Below are positions 37,282 through 45,610 of a stretch of DNA of 64,000 nucleotides, one piece after another. The stretch comes from Chloroflexota bacterium (GTDB lineage: Bacteria; Chloroflexota; Anaerolineae; Anaerolineales; VGOW01), in contig JACPWC010000119.1 of the NCBI GenBank assembly GCA_016197225.1, positions 36,648-100,647 of the forward strand, written 5' to 3'. Each line of letters opens with the position of its first letter. Position 1 is the first letter of the stretch. Under the pieces are notes generated by a model. The model was given only the letters and a program-made list of their open reading frames with translations, did not search any database and had not been told where the DNA came from. Made by a program: the position numbers and the translations under genes.

Positions 37282-37941
37282 TCAGGCCCCTTTGCCTGTG
37301 AGCGGTTGCTTGGGCCGGGCGTACAGTACGGCCTCCTGCCGACTGCTCACGTGCAGTTTGGCCAGAATGTTGCGCATGTGGCTCTTCACGGTGTTGAGGC
37401 TGAGGTAGAGGGCGTCGGCGATTTCCTGATCGGTAGCGCCCTCGGCCACCAGGCTGAGGACTTCCTGCTCGCGGCGGGTGAGGGCCGCGCTTTGCTCGCC
37501 AGGCACGCGCTGGCTCAAGCGCCGGAACTCCTCCAGGACGTGGCTAGCCATCGCCGGCGTGAGAGCCGCCTCGCCCCGCACAGCGCCGCGCAACATGTCC
37601 AATATCTGCCGCGAATAAATGTTTTTCAAGAGGTAGCCCTGCGCGCCGCCCTTGATCGCCTCAAACAATTTTTCGTCTTCACCCCGCACGGTGAGCATCA
37701 CCACGATCACGGCGGGGAGTTCTTGTACGATCTGCCGCGTTGCTTCCAGGCCGTCAAAGCCGGGCATCTCGATATCCATCAAAATGAGGTCTGGCACCAG
37801 TTCTCGCGCCTTGACCAGGGCCTCCAGGCCGTCGCCCGCCTCGCCCACGACTTCGAAATCCGGCTGGGCGGCGAGAATAGTGGCCAACCCTTCGCGAAAC
37901 AGCGCGTGATCATCCGCTAGCAATACCCGAATCCGTTCCAT
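37282..37941 (-). CDS. NarL/FixJ-family response regulator
   Basis: 219 residues. The receiver domain has [13 protein letters not shown] and the phospho-acceptor in [14 protein letters not shown], followed by [12 protein letters not shown]. The LuxR helix-turn-helix lies at about 150-205 ([37 protein letters not shown]). It starts one base after the upstream kinase ends and shares an operon with it. Phosphorylated regulator would bind DNA at unknown targets. The terminator at 37210 ends the unit. Confidence 0.95.
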   Translation of the reverse strand: MERIRVLLADDHALFREGLATILAAQPDFEVVGEAGDGLEALVKARELVPDLILMDIEMPGFDGLEATRQIVQELPAVIVVMLTVRGEDEKLFEAIKGGAQGYLLKNIYSRQILDMLRGAVRGEAALTPAMASHVLEEFRRLSQRVPGEQSAALTRREQEVLSLVAEGATDQEIADALYLSLNTVKSHMRNILAKLHVSSRQEAVLYARPKQPLTGKGA

Positions 37942-37942
37942 G

Positions 37943-39895
37943 CTACCTGCCCTCGACCTTCGCTAGTTGTTCTTCGTCTTTTGTTTGCGGCAGGGGCCAG
38001 GCCAGGGTGACGCGCGTGCCTTGCCCCGAAGCCGAAAGAATTGTCAGATGCCCCCCGAGGCGAGCGGCGCGGGCGCGCATGATGCTCAGGCCGAAATGAC
38101 TGCCTCGGTCCGGGAGAGGCGCTTTGGGATCGAAGCCCCGCCCGTCATCTTCCACGCTCGCCACCGCTTCCACCCCTCGCTGTTCCAGGCGGACGACGAT
38201 GTGCTCTGCCTGAGCATGGCGCCAGGTGTTCAACAACGCCTCGCGAATTACCCGGCGTACCTGCTCGGCCTGGGCGGGCGGCAAAAACAATGGCGGGGGC
38301 TGGAGGGCGAAGGTCAGGTCAATCGCTGACCCGCCGTTCACGGCGGCCTCGCTCGCCAACTCGGTCAACTGGTCTTGCAAAGAGCGGCGCCGGGGCGGAC
38401 TTTCCTGCAAACTGGCAATCGCCTGACGCGCCTCGCGCGAGGCCTGAGCAATCGCCTCACGCACACCCTGCAACACGCCCGCCGTCTCTTTGCCGTCTCC
38501 CGCCTGCGCAAGGTCGGCGGCCTGCTCGGCTTTGAGGCTCAGGTAACTGAGAGTCTGGGCGATGCCGTCGTGCATCTCGGCGGCGATGCGCTGGCGTTCT
38601 TCCAGCATCGCCAGCCGTTCCGCTTGCTCGTAAAGACGCGCATTCTCCAGAGCAATCGCCACCGAATTGGCTAGCTTGGTGAGCAGGCCCGCCGATTCGT
38701 CGGAAAACGCTCCCGGTCTTTGGCTGCCCACACACAGCTCGCCGGTGACTCGCCCGCCAATCCGCAACGGCGCCGCGATCTGACTGACCCGAAAGGGAGC
38801 GGCCAGGATGCCGCATGAGTTTGGACACTCATCCCGCCCGCAAATCAGCGCCCGGTCACCCGCCAATACGCGAACAGCCGGCGGGTCCTGCGCCAGACTA
38901 CGGGTTCCAGAGACGGCCTCCGGGGAACCGCTGGCCGATTGCAGATTCAAAACCTGCGCCGTCTCGTCCAACAGGCACAACGCCGCTGTGTCCCCTCCCA
39001 GGAGGTCCCTCGCTTTCTCGGTTACCGACCGCAGAACGTGGTTGATGTCCAGGCGTGAGGAAATCTCGCGGCTGACCTCGTACAAGGCGACGAGTTCCCG
39101 TGTTCGTCGGGCGACGCGGGCCTCCAATTCCTCTGTCCAGGCGCGGAGAGTCTCCTGTGAGGTCTGCAGTTGGCCGCGCATAGTCTCAAAGCTTTGGGAG
39201 ACGGTGAGGATTTCACGCGAGCCTTGAACCTGCACTGCGGTATTAAGGTCTCCACGACCAATGCGCTCGGCGACATGGGTCAGGCTCTGCAGGGGGCCGA
39301 TGACCAGGCGCTGGATTGCCGCCGAGCCGATCACCAACAACGCCAGGGCGCTGACCAGGAAGATCAACTGTAGCCATTGCAGACGCCCCACTTTGCGCGC
39401 CGAGGCGGCCTCGAACAGATTCTCGACGTGGTCTGTCTTTTGGGCCATGTCGGTAGCCAGACTCTCCAAAGCTTCATGCTCGGTCTCGAATTCTGGGCTG
39501 TTCGGGTCTAAGGTTGCAAACTTGTTCAGGTGTTCGCGGTAAACGTCCCAGGCAGACTGAACCTGCTGTAAGCCGGCCACGATCTCCGAATCTTGCGCGG
39601 GCGGCACAGAGATCAGGCGGCCAGGCTGGAAGAGAACTTGACCACCGTTGGTCAAGGCTTGCAGGGTGGTGTCGAAGGCCTCGATCGACTCCTGCAGAGG
39701 CAGGATATGGGTTTCAGCCTCCAACGCATCTATGGTCATCTGCTGAATCAACAGCCGCAGACGACCGGCCAGACTGATCACCAACTCGTCACTGGCCTGG
39801 GTTCGGATGGTCAAGAAGGTGGCCGTGACTGAGCCGCTGACGAGGAGCAGAAAGGCGAGGAAGATTAGGCCAAGTTGGGCGCGCAGAGAGCGCAT
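37943..39895 (-). CDS. NarX-like sensor histidine kinase
   Basis: 650 residues. TM1 (about 7-30), a PilJ/NarX-type four-helix sensor domain (35-170, [19 protein letters not shown]), TM2 (174-198), HAMP (199-250) and a GAF-like domain (270-425). Cys352, Cys357 and Cys361 ([11 protein letters not shown]) lie in this GAF region as in NarX/NarQ kinases, where they are proposed to be a redox or Fe-S element. HisKA_3 has His442 ([20 protein letters not shown]) and an HATPase_c domain ends the protein. The partner is the next gene. Nitrate or nitrite sensing is only a family-based guess. Confidence 0.93.
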   Translation of the reverse strand: MRSLRAQLGLIFLAFLLLVSGSVTATFLTIRTQASDELVISLAGRLRLLIQQMTIDALEAETHILPLQESIEAFDTTLQALTNGGQVLFQPGRLISVPPAQDSEIVAGLQQVQSAWDVYREHLNKFATLDPNSPEFETEHEALESLATDMAQKTDHVENLFEAASARKVGRLQWLQLIFLVSALALLVIGSAAIQRLVIGPLQSLTHVAERIGRGDLNTAVQVQGSREILTVSQSFETMRGQLQTSQETLRAWTEELEARVARRTRELVALYEVSREISSRLDINHVLRSVTEKARDLLGGDTAALCLLDETAQVLNLQSASGSPEAVSGTRSLAQDPPAVRVLAGDRALICGRDECPNSCGILAAPFRVSQIAAPLRIGGRVTGELCVGSQRPGAFSDESAGLLTKLANSVAIALENARLYEQAERLAMLEERQRIAAEMHDGIAQTLSYLSLKAEQAADLAQAGDGKETAGVLQGVREAIAQASREARQAIASLQESPPRRRSLQDQLTELASEAAVNGGSAIDLTFALQPPPLFLPPAQAEQVRRVIREALLNTWRHAQAEHIVVRLEQRGVEAVASVEDDGRGFDPKAPLPDRGSHFGLSIMRARAARLGGHLTILSASGQGTRVTLAWPLPQTKDEEQLAKVEGR

Positions 39896-40004
39896 TTGAA
39901 TACCTCACTGCTGATGCAAGCCGCGTGGCTTTCAATCCTAACGCCGATAATTCAAAATGACAAGCAACTCAAAATCAGGTCGTTTATTCTGCATATACGA
40001 AAGG

Positions 40005-41258
40005 TTACAATGAGCGCACTGTCTCTACTAGCTGATCAATCTCCTCCACCGTATTGTAATGCGCCGCGCCCACGCGCACCATGCCGCCGCTCTTCTGCAA
40101 CTCCAGGCGCTCCATGATCGCCAGCGCGTAGTAGTTGCCGTCCCACACAAAAATGTTTTGCTCGCCGAGCTTCCGGGCCACCTCTCGCGGTTGCCAGCCT
40201 TCGAGCGTGAAAGACACCGTCGGCACGCGGCGGCCAAGCTGGTTGAAGTCGGTAACGCCCCAAACCTTGAGGCCGGGGATTTGACTGAGGCCGCTAATCA
40301 ATCGTCGGCTGATTTCCTGCTCGTAGTCCACCATCAGCCGCATCGCCTCTTCCAACTGCGCCCGCCTTTGGGATTTTGGATTTTGGGATTTGCCACCGAA
40401 GGTGTCGCCCACCCAGGCTAAATACTCCACCGCCCCCAGCGTCCCGGCGATGCCTTCGTGGTTTTGGGTTCCGGTCTCAAACTTGTAGGGTGGTTTGTTT
40501 TTAGCCGGGCGCACTTTGTAGGCGGTCAATCGGTCGAGTAGATCATACTTGCCATATAGAATGCCAATATGCGGCCCGAAGAACTTGTAGGCCGAGCAGG
40601 CTAGGAGATCACAGTCGAGCGCCTGCGCGTCGGTCGGGCCGTGCGGCACATATTGCACTGCGTCCACGAAGACCAGCGCCTTAGCGGCGTGGGCCATATC
40701 AATCACGGCCTTGATGTCATTGATCGTGCCGACGGCGTTTGAGGCGTAACCACAAGCGACGATCTTGGTGCGGTCGGTGATCTGGCTTTCAAAGTCGGCC
40801 ATGTCCAACGTGCAGTCTTCGGGATGAATGTCCACCCAGCGGACGACCGCCCCGCGATCTTCGGCCACCAGCAGCCAGGGCGCAATGTCGGCGTCGTGGT
40901 CGAGGCGGGTGACGACTATCTCATCGCCGGGGTTGAGAAGGCGGCCCAACGCTCGCGAGATCGAGAAGGTGAGGGTGGTCATGTTGGGGCCGAAGATGAT
41001 TTCGTCAGGCGAGGCCGCGTTGAGCAAATCGGCGACGGCGGCGTGGGCCTCGTGCAGGATTTCATCCGACTCTCGGGCGGTGATGAACTCGCCATCTTTG
41101 TTGGCATTGGTGTGAACGAGATAGCGAGTCATGCGATCCAGGACGGGCTGGGCGACTTGCGTGCCGCCGGGGTTGTCGAGAAAGATTCGAGGGCGGCCAT
41201 CGTCGCTGACGGCCAGGGCAGGGAATTGAGCGCGGATGCGGGCGAGATCGAGGGGCAT
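40005..41258 (-). CDS. Cysteine desulfurase-like class V aminotransferase
   Basis: 417 residues. PLP-binding Lys225 lies in LLACSAYKFFGPHIGILYG. Other blocks are IFLDNPGGTQVAQPV, FVDAVQYVPHGPTDA and KFETGTQNHEGIAGTLGAVE. It belongs to the aminotransferase class V cysteine desulfurase-like group (NifS/SufS relatives); the active Cys of true desulfurases is not obvious, so its substrate is open. Residues 290-297 (KSQNPKSQ) are encoded by a reiterated word (40367-40391) and look like an in-frame insertion between two helices. A TATAAT box (minus, about 41289-41294) lies about 30 nt before the start with a GGAGACTCC ribosome site. No neighbouring Fe-S genes. Confidence 0.88.
   Translation of the reverse strand: MPLDLARIRAQFPALAVSDDGRPRIFLDNPGGTQVAQPVLDRMTRYLVHTNANKDGEFITARESDEILHEAHAAVADLLNAASPDEIIFGPNMTTLTFSISRALGRLLNPGDEIVVTRLDHDADIAPWLLVAEDRGAVVRWVDIHPEDCTLDMADFESQITDRTKIVACGYASNAVGTINDIKAVIDMAHAAKALVFVDAVQYVPHGPTDAQALDCDLLACSAYKFFGPHIGILYGKYDLLDRLTAYKVRPAKNKPPYKFETGTQNHEGIAGTLGAVEYLAWVGDTFGGKSQNPKSQRRAQLEEAMRLMVDYEQEISRRLISGLSQIPGLKVWGVTDFNQLGRRVPTVSFTLEGWQPREVARKLGEQNIFVWDGNYYALAIMERLELQKSGGMVRVGAAHYNTVEEIDQLVETVRSL
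40367..40391. repeat. Reiterated TTTGGGAT word inside the aminotransferase gene
   Basis: TTTGGGATT TTGGATT TTGGGATTT is a three-copy word, palindrome-like in word content, that is translated in frame as GKSQNPKSQ. Sequences of this kind usually occur between genes. Confidence 0.65.
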
Positions 41259-41326
41259 GAGGAGTCTCCGGTGATAAGATTAAGCGCATTATATACTCTA
41301 CGCAGTTATAACTCTATTTTCTTCCA

Positions 41327-41375
41327 CGAAGTCACACGAAGAAACACGAAGGCTTGGTGAGATTTCGTGGATTTC
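41327..41375. repeat. CCACGAA-word inverted repeat, partial
   Basis: CCACGAAGTCACACGAAGAAACACGAAG faces TTCGTGG at 41369-41375. Related words occur at 61160-61195 and 63449-63480. It lies between the aminotransferase and the formate dehydrogenase cluster; the rest of the 240-nt gap holds the promoter below. Confidence 0.65.
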
Positions 41376-41440
41376 AAAGAGGCCGTTTGAAACTTTTGAT
41401 AGCGCATCTTACAGCGCCGATCCGGTTCTAAACTTGGTGG

Positions 41441-41469
41441 TTGCCAATTGCTCCTGAGATGGTTACACT
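41441..41469 (+). promoter_or_regulatory. Sigma-70-like promoter of the formate dehydrogenase cluster
   Basis: TTGCCA (41441-41446), a 17-nt spacer and TACACT (41464-41469). Transcription would start near 41476, giving a leader of about 24 nt with AGGAG before the start. Confidence 0.75.
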
Positions 41470-41499
41470 TGGGTTGTCTGACATAGGAGACTTTGCTTG

Positions 41500-43191
41500 A
41501 TGTCCAATATTGATCTTGTACCTCTACAAGCCACTCTCAAAGAATTTTCTCCTCAAGGCCGCGCGGCCCTGCTCCCGGCCCTGCATGCCGCCCAGGCTAT
41601 TTATGGTTACCTGCCCGAACCCGTCACCGCCGAAGTTGCTCGCGCCCTGCGCGTGCCGCTGGCCGATGTTTATGGCGTGATCGAGTTTTATGCGATGTTC
41701 TACAACGAGCCGGTCGGCAAGACTGTCGTTCGCGTTTGCGCCGACCCGGCCTGCGCGATGTGCGGCGCGGATGCGGTGCTGGAGGCCGCTCAACGCAAAG
41801 CAAACAGTGATTACACGGTCGAGCGCGCGCCATGTTTGGGACTGTGCAATCTGGGCACGGCGGCGAATGTGACCAGCGGTGATCGCGGCCTGACCTTTGG
41901 CAAGGTGACAGCCGACTCGCTCGACGCAGTCTTTGCCATGAACGCCGGGGAAGCCGCCGATTACGTGGGCGGCGACTTGCGAGTGCTCACCGCCCTCTGT
42001 GGCCAAGGCCGGGCAGCAACGCTGGCCGAGTACGAAGCCGCGGGCGGCATGGCGGCGCTGAAGAAAGTCATCGGCGGCAAAACGCCGCCTGCCGGCGTGA
42101 TCAACGAAGTAAAAAATTCGGGTCTGGTCGGGCGGGGCGGCGCGGCCTTCCCCACCGGAGTCAAGTGGGAAGGCGCGGCGAAGGCCGCCGGTTCGCCAAA
42201 ATACTTTGTCGTCAACGCCGACGAGTCCGAGCCGGGCACGTTCAAGGATCGCATCTTGATGGAAGGCGATCCGTGCCGCATCCTCGAAGGCGCGATGCTG
42301 GGCGCTTACGCGATTGGCGCGAATAAAATCTACATCTACATTCGCGGCGAGTACCCGACGGCGATTGAGCGCGTGAGCGCGGCGGTTGACGAGTTGAGGC
42401 AAGCCGGCTATCTGGGATCGGGATTCGATTTTGACATCGAAGTGCGAAGCGGCGCGGGCGCGTACATTTGCGGCGAGGAGACGGCGCTGTTTGAATCGAT
42501 TGAAGGCAAGCGCGGCTTTCCGCGAGTGAAGCCGCCGTTCCCCACCACCCACGGCCTCTTTGGCAAGCCGACGGCGATCAACAATGTGGAGACTCTGGCG
42601 ACAGTGCCTTACATTTTGACTCACGGGGCAACCGCCTTCCGTCAGCTTGGCACCGAGAAGTCCCCTGGCCCCAAACTGTTTTGTGTCTCCGGCGATGTGG
42701 CCCGGCCCGGACTCTACGAAGCGCCGTTCGGGGTGACCATTCGCCATTTGCTCGACGATTTGGCCGGCGGTGTGACGGGCGGCGGACTCAAGTCCATTCT
42801 CTTCGGCGGCGCGGCTGGCGCGTTTGCGACTGAGAAAGATTTGGATGTGAAGCTGACGTTTGAAGACCTTCGGAGCGCGGGGTTGCCGCTTGGATCGGGC
42901 GTGGTGATGGTGTTCAACGAGACGCGCGACATGCGTGACGTGCTTCTGCGGCTGGGGCGCTTTTTCGCCCACGAGTCGTGCGGCAAGTGTTACCCGTGCC
43001 AGCTTGGCACGCAACGCCAGCACGAAATTCTGGAGCGAGTCGCGGAGGGCAAGCAACGGGCTGGCGACGTGACCCGCCTTTCGGATGTTGGCTGGACGAT
43101 GACCGACGCCTCGCTTTGTGGCCTCGGCCAGACGGCGGCCAGCGCCGTGCTAAGCGCGATGAAACTTTGGCCGGAGATGTTTAAGGGGTAA
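41500..43191 (+). CDS. NAD-dependent formate dehydrogenase diaphorase, NuoE-NuoF fusion
   Basis: 563 residues from ATG 41500. Residues 1-150 are a NuoE/FdsG-like thioredoxin-fold domain with [2Fe-2S] ligands Cys80, Cys85, Cys112 and Cys116. Residues about 165-560 are a NuoF/FdsB domain: FMN and NADH binding blocks [14 protein letters not shown] and [20 protein letters not shown], and a [4Fe-4S] site [12 protein letters not shown]. In other bacteria these are separate subunits. The product passes electrons from the ferredoxin-type subunit to NAD+. It is followed by that subunit and, further on, the catalytic subunit. It could also be a diaphorase of another NAD-linked complex, but gene order favours formate dehydrogenase. 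Confidence 0.9.
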   Translation: MSNIDLVPLQATLKEFSPQGRAALLPALHAAQAIYGYLPEPVTAEVARALRVPLADVYGVIEFYAMFYNEPVGKTVVRVCADPACAMCGADAVLEAAQRKANSDYTVERAPCLGLCNLGTAANVTSGDRGLTFGKVTADSLDAVFAMNAGEAADYVGGDLRVLTALCGQGRAATLAEYEAAGGMAALKKVIGGKTPPAGVINEVKNSGLVGRGGAAFPTGVKWEGAAKAAGSPKYFVVNADESEPGTFKDRILMEGDPCRILEGAMLGAYAIGANKIYIYIRGEYPTAIERVSAAVDELRQAGYLGSGFDFDIEVRSGAGAYICGEETALFESIEGKRGFPRVKPPFPTTHGLFGKPTAINNVETLATVPYILTHGATAFRQLGTEKSPGPKLFCVSGDVARPGLYEAPFGVTIRHLLDDLAGGVTGGGLKSILFGGAAGAFATEKDLDVKLTFEDLRSAGLPLGSGVVMVFNETRDMRDVLLRLGRFFAHESCGKCYPCQLGTQRQHEILERVAEGKQRAGDVTRLSDVGWTMTDASLCGLGQTAASAVLSAMKLWPEMFKG

Positions 43192-43193
43192 TT

Positions 43194-43889
43194 ATGAACA
43201 ATGTGACTCTCACTATAGACGGCCAACCCGTCACCGTTCCTGCCGAGACGACTATTCTCAAAGCGGCGCAAAGCGTTGGCAAGGATGTCCCCACGATCTG
43301 TTATCACGAGCATTGCACCTCCAACGCCCTGTGCCGCATTTGTGTGGTGGAAGTGGAAGGAGCGCGAGTCCTCTCCCCGGCCTGCGTGGCTCAGGTGAGC
43401 GAGGGGATGAAAGTGACGACGCGCAACGAGCGAGTGGAGCGCAGCCGGCGGACGATTCTGGAGATGCTGGACTCGGCGGTTGACCTTTCCGAAGCGCCGG
43501 AGATTCAGGGCATGATCGGCGATTACGGCGCGAGCGAGACGCGCTTTGAAGGCGGCGAAAAGCGTGAGCGCCCCCTGCTGGACGACAACCCGATGTACCT
43601 TCGTGATTACTCGAAGTGCATTTTGTGCTGGCGGTGCGTGCAGGTCTGCGCTGAGGACGCGCAATATACGTTTGCCATCAACTTCAGCGGACGCGGTTTT
43701 GAGACCAGCATCGGCACGTTCTTTGACAAAGGAATGCAAGAGACGACGTGCGTGTTCTGCGGCCAGTGCGTGGGCGTTTGCCCCACCGGCGCGCTCAAGC
43801 CCAAGCGCGAGTGGTTGCTGGAGGGCGGCAAGACGCCGGACGAGATTATGAACATGACGCGCAACGAGCGAAGGCGGAAGCGCAAATAG
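43194..43889 (+). CDS. Ferredoxin-type electron-transfer subunit (HoxU/NuoG N-terminal like)
   Basis: 231 residues. An N-terminal [2Fe-2S] domain has Cys36, Cys46, Cys49 and Cys64. The usual His-Cys3 cluster region that follows in HoxU/NuoG is absent: the segment [20 protein letters not shown] has no Cys. Two 4Fe-4S motifs remain: [11 protein letters not shown] and [14 protein letters not shown]. In many enzymes this domain is the N-terminus of the molybdenum subunit; here it is a separate protein that bridges the diaphorase and the catalytic subunit (45611). It lies 2 nt after the diaphorase stop. The missing cluster suggests a shorter electron chain. Confidence 0.88.
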   Translation: MNNVTLTIDGQPVTVPAETTILKAAQSVGKDVPTICYHEHCTSNALCRICVVEVEGARVLSPACVAQVSEGMKVTTRNERVERSRRTILEMLDSAVDLSEAPEIQGMIGDYGASETRFEGGEKRERPLLDDNPMYLRDYSKCILCWRCVQVCAEDAQYTFAINFSGRGFETSIGTFFDKGMQETTCVFCGQCVGVCPTGALKPKREWLLEGGKTPDEIMNMTRNERRRKRK

Positions 43890-43930
43890 CGATTTGGCTT
43901 GCGGCCTCGTAACTATCCGGGCTGGTTTTT

Positions 43931-43965
43931 AGGACGCAGACGCTTCGCGCGCAGATTTTCGCTAG
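43931..43965. repeat. GGACGCAGACGC-family fragment
   Basis: The word ggacgcagacgcttcgcgcg followed by cagattttcgct repeats one arm and loop part of the 8099-8177 element. The second arm is missing. Confidence 0.55.
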
Positions 43966-43993
43966 TATCTTTTTGGTTTTAAAGGAGAACAGG

Positions 43994-44680
43994 ATGGGCG
44001 CTAACAATCTAAAACCAATATTGACGTTCTTGAGCGAGCTTGAACACAACAACAACAAGCTCTGGTTTGATCGCAATCGCGATTCTTACGACGAGGCCCG
44101 CCAGCTTTTCGAGGAACTGGTGATCGCCCTGATTTCTGAAGTCGGCAAGTTCGAAGACCTGGGCGGACTGATGCCAAAAGATTGCGTCTTCCGGATCAAC
44201 CGCGACCTTCGGTTCTCCAAAGACAAATCCCCTTACAAGACGGCGATGAGCGCCGTCATCGGGCCGGGCGGCAAAAAGCAAACCAGCCTGCCTTACTACG
44301 TCCACCTTGAACCGCGTGGCCGCTCGATGCTGGGCGGCGGCCACTACATGCCCACGCCCGGACAGCTTGCCAGATGGCGGCAGGCCGTTGACCAGGACGC
44401 GGCTCGCCTGAATAAAATCATCCACCACAAAAATTTCGTCAGCGCCTTTGGCGCGCTGGAGGGCGATAAGTTGAAGAGCGCGCCCAAAGGATATTCGCGC
44501 GATCATCCTGAAATCGAACTGCTCCGCCTGAAACAACTGGTTGTGGTTCATCGGTTGACCGACAAGGAAGTTCTGTCGCCGGAGTTCGTAAAGGAAACGG
44601 CGAAAGCGTTCAAGACGATGAAGCCGTTTCTGGATTACCTCAACCAATCACTTGGCTCGATGTCAGCCGGATCAGAATGA
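43994..44680 (+). CDS. DUF2461 family protein
   Basis: 228 residues from the ATG at 43994, with AAAGGAG 7 nt upstream; an earlier in-frame start lies inside that site. Family blocks are FLSELEHNNNKLWFDRNRDS, DCVFRINRDLRFSKDKSPYK and YVHLEPRGRSMLGGGHYMPT. DUF2461 proteins (TIGR02453) are widespread with no assigned reaction. It lies between the electron-transfer and catalytic subunits of the formate dehydrogenase but has no obvious link to them. It overlaps the next gene by 4 nt (ATGA). Confidence 0.92.
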   Translation: MGANNLKPILTFLSELEHNNNKLWFDRNRDSYDEARQLFEELVIALISEVGKFEDLGGLMPKDCVFRINRDLRFSKDKSPYKTAMSAVIGPGGKKQTSLPYYVHLEPRGRSMLGGGHYMPTPGQLARWRQAVDQDAARLNKIIHHKNFVSAFGALEGDKLKSAPKGYSRDHPEIELLRLKQLVVVHRLTDKEVLSPEFVKETAKAFKTMKPFLDYLNQSLGSMSAGSE

Positions 44681-45519
44681 TCTGGGCTGAAGTTGCGCCG
44701 ACGGTATTTGGCTTGCTCTCGGCGGCGGTGTGGGGCGCGGGCGATTTTTGCGGCGGGCTGGCGACGAGGCGCGCGAACGTTTACGGCGTCGTCATCGTCG
44801 GCGACGCGATTGGCGGCTTGCTGTTTGTGTCGTTGGCTTTAGCCGTTGGCGAAAAAGTGCCGCCGCTGGCAGATATGGTGTGGGCCGCCGCCGCCGGCGT
44901 GTGCGGCGCAATCGGTCTGCTGGCTTTGTATCGGGCGCTGGCTTCGAGGCGGATGAGTTTGGCCTCGCCTGCCGCCGCCGTCATCTCCGCCGCTCTGCCC
45001 GCCGTGTTTGGAACGTTCGTTGACGGCTTCCCCGGCGGGTGGCAGATCGGCGGCTTCGGATTGGCTTTGCTCGGCGTGTGGCTGGTGTCGAGCAATGAGC
45101 AGGCAAAAATTCGATTGGGCGAATTGGGATTGCCCATCGTGGCCGGATTGGGATTTGGACTCTTTTTCATCCTGATGGATCGAGTGAGCGCGGCGGCTGT
45201 ATTCTGGCCGCTGGTGTCGGCCAGAATTGTGGCGGTGATAGTGTTGGCCGCCTTTGCTTTGGGAACCCGCCAACTCGTATGGCCCGCCCGCGAACACTGG
45301 CCGCTCACGGCGATGGTGGGCATTTTCGACGCGGGCGGCAATGCCTTTTTTCTGCTGGCAACGCAGGCCGGGCGGCTGGATGTGGCCTCGGTGTTATCGT
45401 CGCTCTACCCGGCCTCCACCGTCTGGCTGGCCTGGCTGATCTTGAAAGAGCGCATCACGCGCTGGCAACTCGTCGGCGTCCTCGCGGCGCTGGCGGCGAT
45501 TGTCTTAATCACGGTATAA
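44677..45519 (+). CDS. EamA/DMT-family transporter
   Basis: 280 residues with about ten hydrophobic helices arranged as two EamA repeats (residues 1-135 and 145-278). Sequence features are FGLLSAAVWGAGDFCGGLAT near the start, ALYRALASRRMSLASPAAAV in the middle and SVLSSLYPASTVWLAWLILK near the end. Members export or import small metabolites; the substrate cannot be predicted. Translation is coupled to the DUF2461 gene by an ATGA overlap. Confidence 0.9.
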   Translation: MIWAEVAPTVFGLLSAAVWGAGDFCGGLATRRANVYGVVIVGDAIGGLLFVSLALAVGEKVPPLADMVWAAAAGVCGAIGLLALYRALASRRMSLASPAAAVISAALPAVFGTFVDGFPGGWQIGGFGLALLGVWLVSSNEQAKIRLGELGLPIVAGLGFGLFFILMDRVSAAAVFWPLVSARIVAVIVLAAFALGTRQLVWPAREHWPLTAMVGIFDAGGNAFFLLATQAGRLDVASVLSSLYPASTVWLAWLILKERITRWQLVGVLAALAAIVLITV

Positions 45520-45524
45520 AGACA

Positions 45525-45593
45525 ATCCGCAGATTACGCAGATTTTCACAGATGATTTGAATAAATCTGCGTCAATCTGCGTAATCTGCGGAT
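45525..45593. repeat. 19-bp perfect inverted repeat before fdhA
   Basis: ATCCGCAGATTACGCAGAT (45525-45543) pairs with ATCTGCGTAATCTGCGGAT (45575-45593); each arm is itself built from the word ATYTGCG. It ends 17 nt before the catalytic-subunit start, so it would sit in the message leader. Confidence 0.93.
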
Positions 45594-45610
45594 AAATTGA
45601 GGAGGCTTCT

